This document shows, piece by piece, positions 33,639 through 44,300 of a stretch of DNA of 64,000 nucleotides. The DNA is taken from assembly GCF_038595055.1 (NCBI RefSeq), contig NZ_CP152002.1, positions 5,066,501 through 5,130,500 of the forward strand, given 5' to 3'. How positions within the stretch are numbered: the first letter of the stretch is position 1; every line of letters begins with the position of its first letter. A model generated the notes under the pieces. That model searched no databases and had not been told where the DNA came from. It was given only the letters and a program-made list of their open reading frames with translations. Source of the DNA: Paenibacillus sp. FSL R7-0345 (GTDB lineage: Bacteria; Bacillota; Bacilli; Paenibacillales; Paenibacillaceae). A program made the translations under genes and the position numbers.

Positions 33639-36281
33639 TTATTTAATCGTCAGGCTCGTCTTCAGACGGATATCATCCGAAGCGCTGCCGACGTAAACCG
33701 GCACTTTGCCGGATGGCATTACCCATTTATCCGTTTTCTCATCCCAGTAAGACAGCGCTTTGGCATCCAGCTCGATCTGAACGCGCTGCTGCTTGCCGGG
33801 CTTCAGTTCAACCTTGGAAAAGCCGGCCAGCTGTTTCGGAGCAGTCGCAACCTTGGTCGGCAGCTGACCGACATACACCTGAACGACCTCGGTGCCGCTC
33901 ACTTTACCGGTATTCCGCAGATTCAGCGACACCGTCATCTTGCGGTTAGCGCTATTACCGCTTACGTTGGCATGAACATTGCGGTAATCAAAGGTTGTAT
34001 AGGACAAGCCATGGCCAAAAGCAAACGCCGGCTTGATTCCGGAATTCTCATAACCGCGGTAGCCGACCATAACACCTTCGCTGTACTCGCCCTTGCCGTT
34101 TATACCCGGGAATTGCGCAGCAGCCGATACCGGCGTGCTGTCTTCATTAACCGGGAACGTTACCGGCAGCTTACCGGACGGATTCACATCTCCGAACAGC
34201 ACCCGCGCGATAGCGTCACCCTGCTCCTGCCCGGTGAACCAGGCCTGAACAATCGATTTGACCTTGTTCTGCCAGCCGTCCATCTCCACCGCTCTGCCGC
34301 TCATGGATACTACAACTGTATTCGGGTTGGCAGCAGCCACCTCGGAGATCAGGCGGTCCTGGTTATTCGGCAGATCCAGATCCGAACGGTCGTAGTAGCC
34401 TTCACTTTCATAGGTGCGGACGACAACAATGGCAACATCGGATTTTTTGGCCAGATTAACAGCTTCCTGCATCTTGGTGTCAACAGCACCTGCCGGCGGC
34501 TCCCAGCCGAGCCGGACGGTACCGCCGAAGTCAGTGGATGCACCTTCCTTGTAGTACGTCTTGTATTCAATTTTGATCTCATGACGTTCGCCCTTGGTCA
34601 GGGTTACAGCAGCCTTTTCTGTCTTCAGCGTGGTTCCGTCGCTGTCGATCAGCAGCTTGCCGTCCAGATAAAGCTTACCGGTGCCGACACTGGTCAGGCT
34701 AAGATTGTACTCCCCTGTCTTGGGAGCAGTCAAGTAACCGTTCCAGCGGGCGGACATCATGCTATTAAGATTGCCCGGCGTCTGCGGCAGCTTGGAGGAC
34801 TGGCCGTTCAATCCGTCAAAGTTATAGAAACCCAGATTCAGATTGACCTGTCCGTCTGTCCGGGTAAGCGTAGGCTCACCTTCCATTTTGTTGTTAGGCC
34901 AGTATTCCCCGCTAAGACCGGTACCTTCACCGTCTCCTGCAGGAGTCAGAACAGAAGATGGGATCGCGGATGGACCGTTCACGATATCCCCGGTCCCCAC
35001 AGGATCGGTACCCGGTGCGTAGCTGACTTTAACGCCGCTGCCGGCGCGGTCGCGGATGGCATCCAGCGGAGTGACTGTGTACGTCGGAGTAACCAGCGAG
35101 CTTCCCCCAACCGTAGTATAGTTATCTGCGTCCGGACCGATGACAGCAATGGACCTCAGCTTGTCCTCATTCAGCGGCAGCGCCTTGTTCTTATTCTGGA
35201 GCAGCACCAGGCTGTCCTCGGCAATATCCAGCGCGGCTTTACCGTGCTCTTCAGCCGGGATCTGGACATTAACCGGCTTGCTGTCAAACAGGCCTTTGTC
35301 GAACATCTGTGTCAGCGTTCTTCCGGCCATCAGATCGAGCTGGTCTTCGCTGACCTCTCCGTTTTGAACCGCTGTCAGCAGCTGGCCTCCCCACTTGCCG
35401 TAAGGCTCACCGGGTGTTTCAAGATCAAGCCCCGCCAGTGCCGATTTGGTCGTGCTGAGATTGGCGCCATAGTCACTCATAACAAAGCCGTTAAAGTTCA
35501 GCTTGTCTCTCAGGACTTCAGTCAGCATATATTCGCTTTCACAAGCAGGTGTGCCGTTGATTTTATTGAACGAGCACATTACGGAGGAAAGGCCGGCATC
35601 CTTGATCGCTGCCGCAAACGGTCTGGAGTAGATCTCCATAATCGCCCGTTCACTGGCTACGGAATCAACGGTGAACCGGTCTGTCTCCTGGTTGTTTAGC
35701 AGGTAATGCTTGGCTGTTGCCATAACCGGATGGCTCTGTACTGCATTTACATAAGCTACGCCAAGCTTGGACTGGAGCAGCGGGTCCTCACCGAGCGACT
35801 CAAAGTTACGCGAGCCCCATGGCAGCCGGGCGATGTCGAGTCCGGGCCCCAGCAGCACGTTATGCGTTGTATTGAACGCTTCTTCTCCGACCAGATCGCC
35901 GTAAAGGGCTGCTGCCTTGGTATCCCAGGTTGCTGCAAGGGCAATCGGTGCCGGGAACGCGGTAGATTTCTTGTTCTGTATATCAGGGTTAGCAATGCGT
36001 ACGCCTGTCGGCCCATCGGCCATCGTCAATGCGGGTATACCCAGCCGCTCCAGTGAATCGTTATAAAAGCCGTAGTAATTGTTCACATTTCCTGTGACAA
36101 AATCAACCTTTTCCTCAGTTGTCATTTGCTGCAGCAGCAGCTCCGTACGGTCTTCCGGCGAACGCGAGGCGTCCATCCATGGTCTTGCAGAGTACGCTCC
36201 GGCCATCTGCAAAGGTGCGAGTATGGATAGGCTCAGCGCTGCGGCGGCTATCACCGCATGAAACTTTAACGATACTTTCAT
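33639..36281 (-). CDS. Exported GH3 beta-glucosidase with PA14 insert
   Basis: 880-residue enzyme with signal peptide (cleavage near MAGAYSA, residue 28-30). The GH3 barrel has the nucleophile Asp in FNGFVMSDYGANLS (about residue 235). The C-terminal sandwich is interrupted by a PA14 domain (GLSGEYWPNN to HEIKIEYKT, about residues 455-600), which shapes substrate binding in related beta-glucosidases. A fibronectin-like domain ends the protein. Start ATG 36281 follows GGAGGG; the longer frame to 36563 has no support. Likely partner of the GH30 enzyme in beta-glucan breakdown. Confidence 0.9.
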   Translation of the reverse strand: MKVSLKFHAVIAAAALSLSILAPLQMAGAYSARPWMDASRSPEDRTELLLQQMTTEEKVDFVTGNVNNYYGFYNDSLERLGIPALTMADGPTGVRIANPDIQNKKSTAFPAPIALAATWDTKAAALYGDLVGEEAFNTTHNVLLGPGLDIARLPWGSRNFESLGEDPLLQSKLGVAYVNAVQSHPVMATAKHYLLNNQETDRFTVDSVASERAIMEIYSRPFAAAIKDAGLSSVMCSFNKINGTPACESEYMLTEVLRDKLNFNGFVMSDYGANLSTTKSALAGLDLETPGEPYGKWGGQLLTAVQNGEVSEDQLDLMAGRTLTQMFDKGLFDSKPVNVQIPAEEHGKAALDIAEDSLVLLQNKNKALPLNEDKLRSIAVIGPDADNYTTVGGSSLVTPTYTVTPLDAIRDRAGSGVKVSYAPGTDPVGTGDIVNGPSAIPSSVLTPAGDGEGTGLSGEYWPNNKMEGEPTLTRTDGQVNLNLGFYNFDGLNGQSSKLPQTPGNLNSMMSARWNGYLTAPKTGEYNLSLTSVGTGKLYLDGKLLIDSDGTTLKTEKAAVTLTKGERHEIKIEYKTYYKEGASTDFGGTVRLGWEPPAGAVDTKMQEAVNLAKKSDVAIVVVRTYESEGYYDRSDLDLPNNQDRLISEVAAANPNTVVVSMSGRAVEMDGWQNKVKSIVQAWFTGQEQGDAIARVLFGDVNPSGKLPVTFPVNEDSTPVSAAAQFPGINGKGEYSEGVMVGYRGYENSGIKPAFAFGHGLSYTTFDYRNVHANVSGNSANRKMTVSLNLRNTGKVSGTEVVQVYVGQLPTKVATAPKQLAGFSKVELKPGKQQRVQIELDAKALSYWDEKTDKWVMPSGKVPVYVGSASDDIRLKTSLTIK

Positions 36282-36562
36282 GTTCTGTGGTCCCTCCTGG
36301 ATGTCTCTGTCTAATGGCCCGTCCGCACATTCCAGTCTGTCAAACTGCTTGGCAGTCCTTGATCTGCGGCAATTCGCGTAATGCATTCGCCTCCTTACGT
36401 CTCTAAATTGCTGGAATATGTATGGGCTTCTAGCCTGTATGCGCTGATTAATTTTCAGCAGCGTAGGCAGCGTTTGAATTGCCGGGTCTAACAATAGCGC
36501 AGTTTTTCGCGTTGCGCATCCGTCATTTTCTGGTAGCGGACAGCCGTCCGTACCCTGTTTCA

Positions 36563-36602
36563 CTGAAAATCACCTGAAAATTTCCTGAAAGTTAGCTGAA
36601 AA
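36563..36602. promoter_or_regulatory. Four CTGAAA repeats with exact 11-bp period
   Basis: CTGAAA begins at 36563, 36574, 36585 and 36596. Direct repeats once per helical turn are typical binding sites for OmpR-family response regulators. It lies just downstream of a possible leftward -10 box TATAGT (36618-36623) in the leader of the GH3 gene. Confidence 0.45.
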
Positions 36603-36638
36603 TCAGCGAAATCTAGGACTATATTCCCTTGCATTATC

Positions 36639-36665
36639 GTAACCTAATTGTAACCTTTTTGTAAC
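36639..36665. promoter_or_regulatory. Three GTAAC repeats with exact 11-bp period
   Basis: GTAAC begins at 36639, 36650 and 36661 (GTTAC on the minus strand), directly upstream of a leftward -10 box TATAGT (36618-36623), in the place of a -35 box. Resembles PhoB/PhoP-like activator sites. The only downstream gene on that strand is GH3. Confidence 0.45.
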
Positions 36666-36804
36666 TTTTGAGACTGAAGTCTGATAAAAATAGGCCCGCT
36701 TAAAATACCCAACACAGGGTTATTCAGGGTATCGAGCATGAAATTACCGCAGCGTTATCCAGTTATTTACACAAGATTGCTATAGCCGCTGCTGCTGAGG
36801 CTGA

Positions 36805-36994
36805 AACTAAGTGGAAAAAAGCCATCTAATTCTCCGTCAAACCCTGCCGCTCGGAATCTAATTGGAAAAACGACACTTAATTTCAGCGAAAATAGCTCCA
36901 GAACGATAAAACGTGGGAAATAGATGCTCTTTTTCCACCTAATCGCCGCAGAAGCCGGGGATCACCAAATTTAAGTAGCAAAAATCCAACTAAA
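36805..36994. repeat. Four roughly 25-nt intergenic repeats of the GGAAAAA core type
   Basis: Units at 36805, 36856 (plus orientation), 36919 and 36967 (reverse). Examples: CTAAGTGGAAAAAAGCCATC at 36807 and CTAATTGGAAAAACGACACT at 36858. Same family as 25761-26184. The rest of the 36282-37155 gap holds the phased repeats above and the lacI terminator. Confidence 0.65.
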
Positions 36995-37072
36995 CCTCAA
37001 AGGCTCTTTCCCTCAGCCAGTGATATCTTGTATTATGCCGCTCGCAAGCCTCCCCGCCCGGATAAAACAATG

Positions 37073-37110
37073 CAAAAAAAAAACGGCGTTCCGGTTCGGA
37101 ACAGCCGTTT
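37073..37110 (-). terminator. Terminator of the lacI-type gene
   Basis: Stem AAACGGC-GTTCC with GGAAC-AG-CCGTTT and ten A on the plus strand (T-run for the minus transcript), 46 bp after the stop. Confidence 0.88.
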
Positions 37111-37155
37111 CTAACATTCTTTTCTTACATTAAAATGTATTCAAGCTAATTTCGT

Positions 37156-38208
37156 TTACTCCCGGGGAGATGCCTTCATCACGGAAGCACGCTGAATCAG
37201 CTGCGTCGACAGCAGGACATGCTCCGGCGTAATCTCTGGATTCTCGATTCTGCGCAGCAGCACCTGGACTGCCCGGATGCCGATATCCGCCTTAGGGACA
37301 CGGACGGTGGTCAGCTTGGGCTGCATCATTTCACACAGCGTCAAATCATCAAAGCCCACCACCGATACATCATCGGGACAGCGCAGGCCAAGACGATCCA
37401 TCACATTCAGCACCTCAAAAGCAGTCAGATCATTCGCACAGAACAGGGAAGTGAGCGGCTGGCTGCCGGTAAGCTCCTTCTCCAGACTTTCCGGCAGGTC
37501 GGAGGATACGTACATCCCGGTTCCGCTGACGCCGATTCCCGGAATAACAGCCCCCTCGGCAGGCTCTGCCTGTTTTCGCGCAAAGTCTTCAATGGCCTCA
37601 TGAAAACCGCGGTGTCTCTCCCGGAAGCTCCATGAGGTGTTTTTGTCGCCGACAAACCCAAGCCGCCGGTGGCCATTTTCCAATAAATGCGTGGTAGCCC
37701 GATAAGCCCCCAGATAGTTATTGGCCAGAATATGATCGATCGTCGGGTCCATCAGATTGGCATCCAGCATGACGAACGGGAAATGATTGAACTTCAGAAG
37801 CTCTATGTAGCTTTCCGGCAGATGCCCCATAACAATGGCCCCGTCTACTTTTTTCTCCAGAATGCTTGTCGGCAGTGCTTCCTTGGAGGTAATGGTCAGA
37901 TCAATGCTGGAGAGGATCATGCTGAACTTATGCTGATTAAGCTCGGATTCAATCCCCTGGAGCACCTTGCCCCAGTATTCAATATCATCCAGATAAGCAC
38001 GGGGCATCAGCACCGCGATATTGCCGGTCTGGGCCGCAGAAAATTTCATCCGGGCCAGCTTGACGCGGTAGCCCATCTCCTCTGCCTTTTTCCAGATGTT
38101 CTCTTTTGTCAAATCGTTAACGCTGGGATCATTGGATAGCGCTTTGGATACCAGAGCTTTGGAAACGTTCAGTTCGTCGGCAATTACCTGCAACGTAACT
38201 TTTTTCAT
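37156..38208 (-). CDS. LacI-family regulator, probable mannan-locus repressor
   Basis: 350-residue LacI/GalR protein. The N-terminal HTH (VTLQVIADELNVSKALVSKALSNDPSVN) and hinge are followed by a periplasmic-binding-protein-like sensor with GDKNTSWSFRERHRGFHEAI and FDDLTLCEMMQPKLTTVRVP. ATG 38208 is favoured over 38217 by spacing from GTGGG. It lies directly after the mannan genes on the same strand, and LacI-like operators TGTAAGCGATAACA occur at three promoters of that locus, so it is the natural candidate to bind them. Confidence 0.88.
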   Translation of the reverse strand: MKKVTLQVIADELNVSKALVSKALSNDPSVNDLTKENIWKKAEEMGYRVKLARMKFSAAQTGNIAVLMPRAYLDDIEYWGKVLQGIESELNQHKFSMILSSIDLTITSKEALPTSILEKKVDGAIVMGHLPESYIELLKFNHFPFVMLDANLMDPTIDHILANNYLGAYRATTHLLENGHRRLGFVGDKNTSWSFRERHRGFHEAIEDFARKQAEPAEGAVIPGIGVSGTGMYVSSDLPESLEKELTGSQPLTSLFCANDLTAFEVLNVMDRLGLRCPDDVSVVGFDDLTLCEMMQPKLTTVRVPKADIGIRAVQVLLRRIENPEITPEHVLLSTQLIQRASVMKASPRE

Positions 38209-38332
38209 ATGAAGCATATCCCACTTTCCGGAGAGTTATTAGTTTCGTTAGCTTAAAGTTATTCTGTTATGTATAGCATAGCGCTTTATTAAACAAATTT
38301 CAACAATTACTGAACTAAATATTAATTTTTAA

Positions 38333-38375
38333 TAAAAATATAAAACAGAGCAGATGCCAGCAGGCATCCGCTCTG
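38333..38375 (-). terminator. Terminator of the giant mannanase gene
   Basis: Stem CAGAGCGGATGCC/GGCATCTGCTCTG (one mismatch) followed on the minus strand by TTTTATATTTTTA. Confidence 0.85.
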
Positions 38376-38395
38376 AAATAAACCGTTTTTCTTAA

Positions 38396-41300
38396 TTATT
38401 GCTTCATTAATAGGTAGATAAGCTGCCCACTTTCCGCGCGGGAAGCATTCGCCTTGGGCAGGAAAGAACCGCTGGTATTTCCGGTTACTATTCCTGCAGC
38501 AGTCAGCCGGGCAACCGCTTGTGTTGCCCATCCGGAAATGACCGCACTGTCTTTGTAAGGAACAGCTGAAGGGATGTCTGTTCCAACGGCCGAATCGTTC
38601 TGCTGCATGGCCCGTTCTGCCATCACAGCCATTTCCTCTCTGGAGATCAAAGCATCCGGGGCAAATAGGCCGCTGCTTCGCCCCTGCACAATTCCGCGTT
38701 CAACGGCAGCCGCTAGATAAGGAGCATACCAGGAATCGGCGGAGACATCCGCGAAGCCGGAAGACGATTGCCCCGTCCAGCCATAGGCTCTGGCCAACAT
38801 CGCTACAAATTCAGCCCGGGTCACAGCACGCTGAGGACTAAACAGCAACTCTCCAGTCCCGTTTACTACATGCTTGGCGCTTAAGGCCGTTATAGCCTGG
38901 TAAGCCCAATGCGCAGCAGATACATCGCTGTAGGATTTACGGTATTCGAGTACAGCATATTTGCTGAAATGCTGCAAATCTGCCGTGATGCCTGTGGCTA
39001 CGGCACGGCCGCCGGTGTACTCCGCAACACCATTCTCATTGATGTAGTAAATACCCAGTAACTCAGGGTTCACATTATTTCCTATTGGAAGCTCTACTTG
39101 AACCGGCTGATTAAACTGGCTCAGACTGTGTCTGCCGCCATCCGCTGCTTGAACCGTCAGACTGAAGTCATACATCAGCCCGGTCGGGTTCAGCTGTACA
39201 CCGTTGACCGGTGTAAGCGCCGGAATAGCTGAGCTGTCTATAGACAATGTAATGGACGCACCAGCCCGATCCTTTTGCTCCAGCATTTGTGTTAGCTGGT
39301 TGAGCACAGCCTGAGACAGCATAAGCTTCACGCCAGGCGTTACAATCTGCACGGCTCTGCCGTCAAGCAGTTCTGCCAGCTCTGCCGGCAATACTGCTCC
39401 CTGATCGCTGCCCTCAATAACAATCGGTGCTGTCCCGTTCCCGGCCGCAGCTATCCTGCGGATTAGTTCCTCCAGGCTATGGGACAGTAGCCCTGTAGTT
39501 GGCGCCGCACTGGCAGAAGGCGATGCTGTTGGAGCTGTGCCGGTTCCTCCCGGCAGTGCAGGCTGCTCCGGCGACGGCGAAGCGGTCGCCGTTGCCTCCG
39601 GTGTTGGTGTTGCTTCCGGCGCCGGCGTTACCTCCGGAGTAGCTGTCGCTCCTGGTGTTTCAGTTCCTTCCGGTGTTGGTGTTGCCGGTGGTGCCGGTGT
39701 TACTCCAGGTGTCACGGTTTCCTCTGGCGCCGGTGTTGCTTCCGGTGTTGGCGTTGGCGTCGGCGCCACTGTCGTTGTCGGCGTAGGCTCCGTTCCGCCC
39801 GGCAGATCACCGGTGCGGACCAGCTCGGTATCCTCAACAGCGAGCCAGTTGCCGCCGAGATCCTTGGAGTGGAAGCCGGCCACTACCTTGCCGTCCTTCA
39901 CTTCGATGCCCGGAATCCTCACATAGGACCAGGTACCGGTGCCTGTCGGAATCGCAGCCTTCAGCGTTTCACCGCCTGCTGCGGCAGTCATTTCCACAAC
40001 CTGCTGTCCGCCCTTGGATTTGGTCCAGGCCCGCAGCTCATAAATACCTGCCGGAAGATCCGCCGCCTCCTGGGAGGTGGTTACTTCATAGGCACCGGCA
40101 TTCCAGTGCACAAGACGGTAAGTACCGGTCCGGACATCTGTTGCTTCCAGCTTGACTGTGCCGTCAGAAACCTCTGCACCCGCCGCATCCTTATGCGTCC
40201 ATTGCTGCGGAAGGAGCGGCCAGGCTGCGGCATCAATTACTTCATCATAGCTTGGATTCAGCAGATAATTATGCAGCGCAGGCTGTGTACCGTCTTCGGT
40301 ATACGGATTGTTTGCTACATCCACCTCAACTGTGTGGTTGTCAGTCTGCACGGCTGTGCCATTGTACAGCTCGATTGAGGCTGTAATCTCACGCGTCCCG
40401 TTCGCCAGCTTCGAAGTTGAGTAAGACCATGTGCCGTCGCTTTTTACAGAGGCATAAAATACCTGCTTACCGGCATGAATGGAAATATACTCTGCTCCTG
40501 CTGCACTACCATGGATCGTATACGGCAGGCTAGTAATTGCCTTATCCGTTTTATCTATCGTTACATTACCGCTCTGCAGCCGGCTGGTGAAATCCGCACC
40601 ATTAATATCATCAATGTACATCGTACCCGATGAGGCAACAGATTCAGCAGATGCTCCAAGATAGAAGGACACCGTCGAAATATTATGTCTGGTATCTGGA
40701 CGGGCCGTCTGGTCACTGCTGTACCAGCTTGGGAAGCGGAAGTCATCAAAAGGAACATACATGATCCGCGGCTCCGTCCCTTTCACAATCGCCCTGGTCT
40801 CCCAGAACTTTCCGCCGGCATCGGAGAACTGGATCGCCAGCTCATTGTTCGAGCCGTCCGGCTGGAGCCAGAAGCTGAAGCCGTCATAGCCTTCAAGGTT
40901 GAGGAAGTCAGGGCTGAAGCTGCCGCCCGCATAACCCGGACCGGAGAAATTATAATCAATTTTCAGGCCATAGCTGCCTTCCGATTTATGACCGGCATCA
41001 AGCGAAACCTCGAAGGCGCCTCCTCCGGTATTGCGGGCAAAAGCCTTTTGCAGCAAGGCGTTGTAACCGCCATAGCCTTCGAAATTGTCCAGCTTGGCCG
41101 CATTGGCGAACCGGATGTCATCCACCGTTACCGAACCGGCCGCAGGGGAACCGTCTGCCCGCTCAATAATCATTGAGAAATGAACGATGTCACTCCAGTC
41201 TGCTTCACCCTGTCCCGCACTGCGTCTGATTTCGACTGTTCTGCCTTCCGTACCGCTAACCGGCACTTCGGCATCCCATATCTTGCCGTCCTGTGCAGTC

Positions 41301-44300
41301 AGCCGGAAAATAAGCTTGGCCGCTGAGCCGTCGCCCTTTACCCAGGCATGCAGGGCATCAAATGCTGACAGATCAGCATGCTCTAATGCTCTTCCTGCCC
41401 CTACAGAGCCATACTGCCCGAAGTCATAGGACAATTTGACGCCATAGCTTCCGTCATTTTTATTGGCTGTATCCAGCGAGAGCGCAAGTGCCCCTGCCCC
41501 CGGCAGAGCCGAGTAGCGGGCGGCAATATTGCTGTCCAGACCGTAATCATATTCCCCGTCCTCCATAACATTTACCGGAGGCTTGTCGGTCAGCGGGATA
41601 CTGTTCGTACCGTAGCCGATTTCCGCCAGCGCGATGCCCGGCGTCTCTGCACCACTGGAGGCCGGATAGACGGCCTTGATATAACGTGTTGAAGCCGGAA
41701 CAGCAAAGTCGGTGTAGATTACTTTTTTCCAGTCATCAGAAACCGGGCTTTCACTGACTGCAGGCGATACTGCGGTATAAGTCTCACCATCTATAGATGC
41801 ATAGAAGCCCAGACGGTCTCCCGTATTTGCATAGGTAGTGAACCGGTAAGCATTCACATCACCGCTTACTCCATATACAACCGAGCCTTCACCGGTGCCG
41901 CTCTTGACCAGCACAGCCTTATTCTCCGTATAAGCTGAGCCTTCCTTCAGTGTCAGGCTGCCTGACTTCACCGGAGCACTATCGAATGTGCTGTCCACGA
42001 CAAAGCCGTTCTTTTGCAGCACCGGCAGTGCTTTATAGCCGCTTCCGTCATAGTGATACGTCAGCTGCAACTTATCGAGCTGAACCGTATTGCTGCCGGG
42101 AATACGGAATTTAACAAACCGGATACCGGCCGGCAGCTGATCTGCCGTGTAGCTGCCTCCGGACAAGGAAGGCTGGATTTCCTTATAGGTAACGCCATCC
42201 TCCGAAATGAACCAGCCGATGCTTCCGCTGCCTGCGGCCAAAAGACTGATGCTGTTCAGCGGCACAGGGGAGCCGTACACCAGAAAGCCCGGTGCTGCAG
42301 TAGAGACATAAGCTTTGTAACCGATCCCCAGCTCATTGCCGTCCGGCGAGCTGGTCAATACATTGGAGGAGCTGTCATACGTGTATACCTTGCGTTTCTC
42401 TGTATCGTTATAGAGCAGGCTTAGCTCATCCGTGATCACATGCTGCGCAGAGGTTGTCACAATATTGGACCATTCCGATACCCCTGACTCGTTCACGCCG
42501 CGGACCCGGTATGAATAATTAACTCCACTGAGCGCCTGCTCATCGTGGAAGGCTGGCGTACCCGCCCGGCCGCCGTCCGAGAAATTACTGGTTACCGTGG
42601 TCCAGTTCCGGCCGTCCTCAGAGCGCTGCACCTCATATCCTGAAGCCCCTACTGATCCTTGCCAGCGGATATCCGCGACCGAAGTAACCGGGAACAGGAC
42701 CGGCGGATTGGCCGGAGCCGGAATGGCCGGCACAGCCGAAGTCTTGCCTTTATCGTTTTCCTTCATATAATAGGCGTATTTATATACTGTACGGATAATG
42801 GCAGTTTCACTGTAGTAATCACCGGAGGAAAAGCCCGGCCAGTGATAGGAGGCCCAGTTGCCCGGGTTCTCATCATGCCAGAAAAACCCGCCGTCTTCCT
42901 TGTGCGGACGCAGCGACCAGATCATAATGCCGCTGCTGCCATTCTGCAGCGCCGCATTAAACAGCGCCTCTACCGGAGCCTGTGTCGTATACAGGCCGAA
43001 TTCACCAAGAATGTACGGCTTCCTGCCCTTGGCCATCTCCCGGTCGGCATTGATTTTATCAATGAAGTTGCCGGTATAGAAATGGTTGCCGACGATGTCG
43101 ATATTGGCATCAGTCAGCGAATCCGCATGCACGGCGAACCGTCCATCCAGCAGCAGCTGTGAAGGCTGCTCCTCTTCCTTAATATAACGGGCGATTTCGG
43201 TTGTCCAGGACTGCGGGAATTTCTCCTGGTTGTAGCCCCCGAGCTCATTGCCCGTTTCCCAGGCGAGTATCGCCTTGTCTTCCTTGTAAGGCACACCTGT
43301 GATGGTATTGACCCGGTTCATCATATAATGAATGACCTGCTTGAAATCCGAAATGACCAGCGGATCGGTGTAGAACTTCCAGGCATCCTCGTCACTGGCC
43401 GCTTCGCCGCTGATCGTGCCAGGATAACGGAAGTTCACATAGCTTTCGATGCCGCCTTCCCACTGCCATTGATCCACAAATGGAATGATCAGCCGCACAC
43501 CGTACTGGTTAGCCAGTGCCAGCAGATTATCCAGCTTGCGGAACCCGGCTTCATTGAACTGCATTACACCATTCTCATCCGGCCCCAGCACCAGCGCATA
43601 GCTGGCATTCGCATTATCATACCGTTTGACCGGAGGAATGTAGGTACGGGTCACCTGGCCGCCCATCTCAGAGAGCGTCCGGATCGCATCCTCCTGGGAG
43701 AATTCCGGATCACGCATGCCGCCCGGATAGTTCATCGAAGCGAACCGGAAGAGCTGATCGCCGTCCATGAGCTGGTCTCCATCTACCGTAACAAAATGCT
43801 CAAATACTGAATCCTGCATACCGGCCGCGCCAACCCTGACCGGCTCACTCTGCACCGGACTGCCGAATTTACCCGAAGCATCGACCGGCGTCACTTCGAA
43901 TTTGATATAGGCCTTGCTGTGCGAACGCTGCAGCACCAGCTCTTTGGCTGCTGCACCGTCAATCGGCAGATACAGGCCGTCTTCCGTGCTGCTGAGCAGC
44001 CAGCGGTAAACCGAGCTTCCCTCCGGGGAACCGGAGGCACTGCTGTATTGATAGCTGCCGGTCAGCTTCCTGCCGATCTCCGGCGTTCCATCGATTACAG
44101 GCTGGCCCGCCGTGATGCCTTCATCTTTTCCGAGAATGGCAGCGAGCTTATCCGCCAGCTTCACATGGGCGCTCTCATTCGGATGGGTGCCGTCGATATA
44201 ATCTGCATCCGAGAGCCAGCCGGTTGTGTCAATATAATGTACCTTGCTGTCGCCGGCTGCCTGACGGGCAGTTACAGCAGCCTGGGTTTCTGCTGCATAC

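Noticed and set aside
33552..35699. 715-codon plus-strand frame opposite the GH3 gene
   Set aside because: Pure shadow of the GH3 coding strand; the composition (many Arg, His, Gln) is that of antisense frames and no domain is visible.
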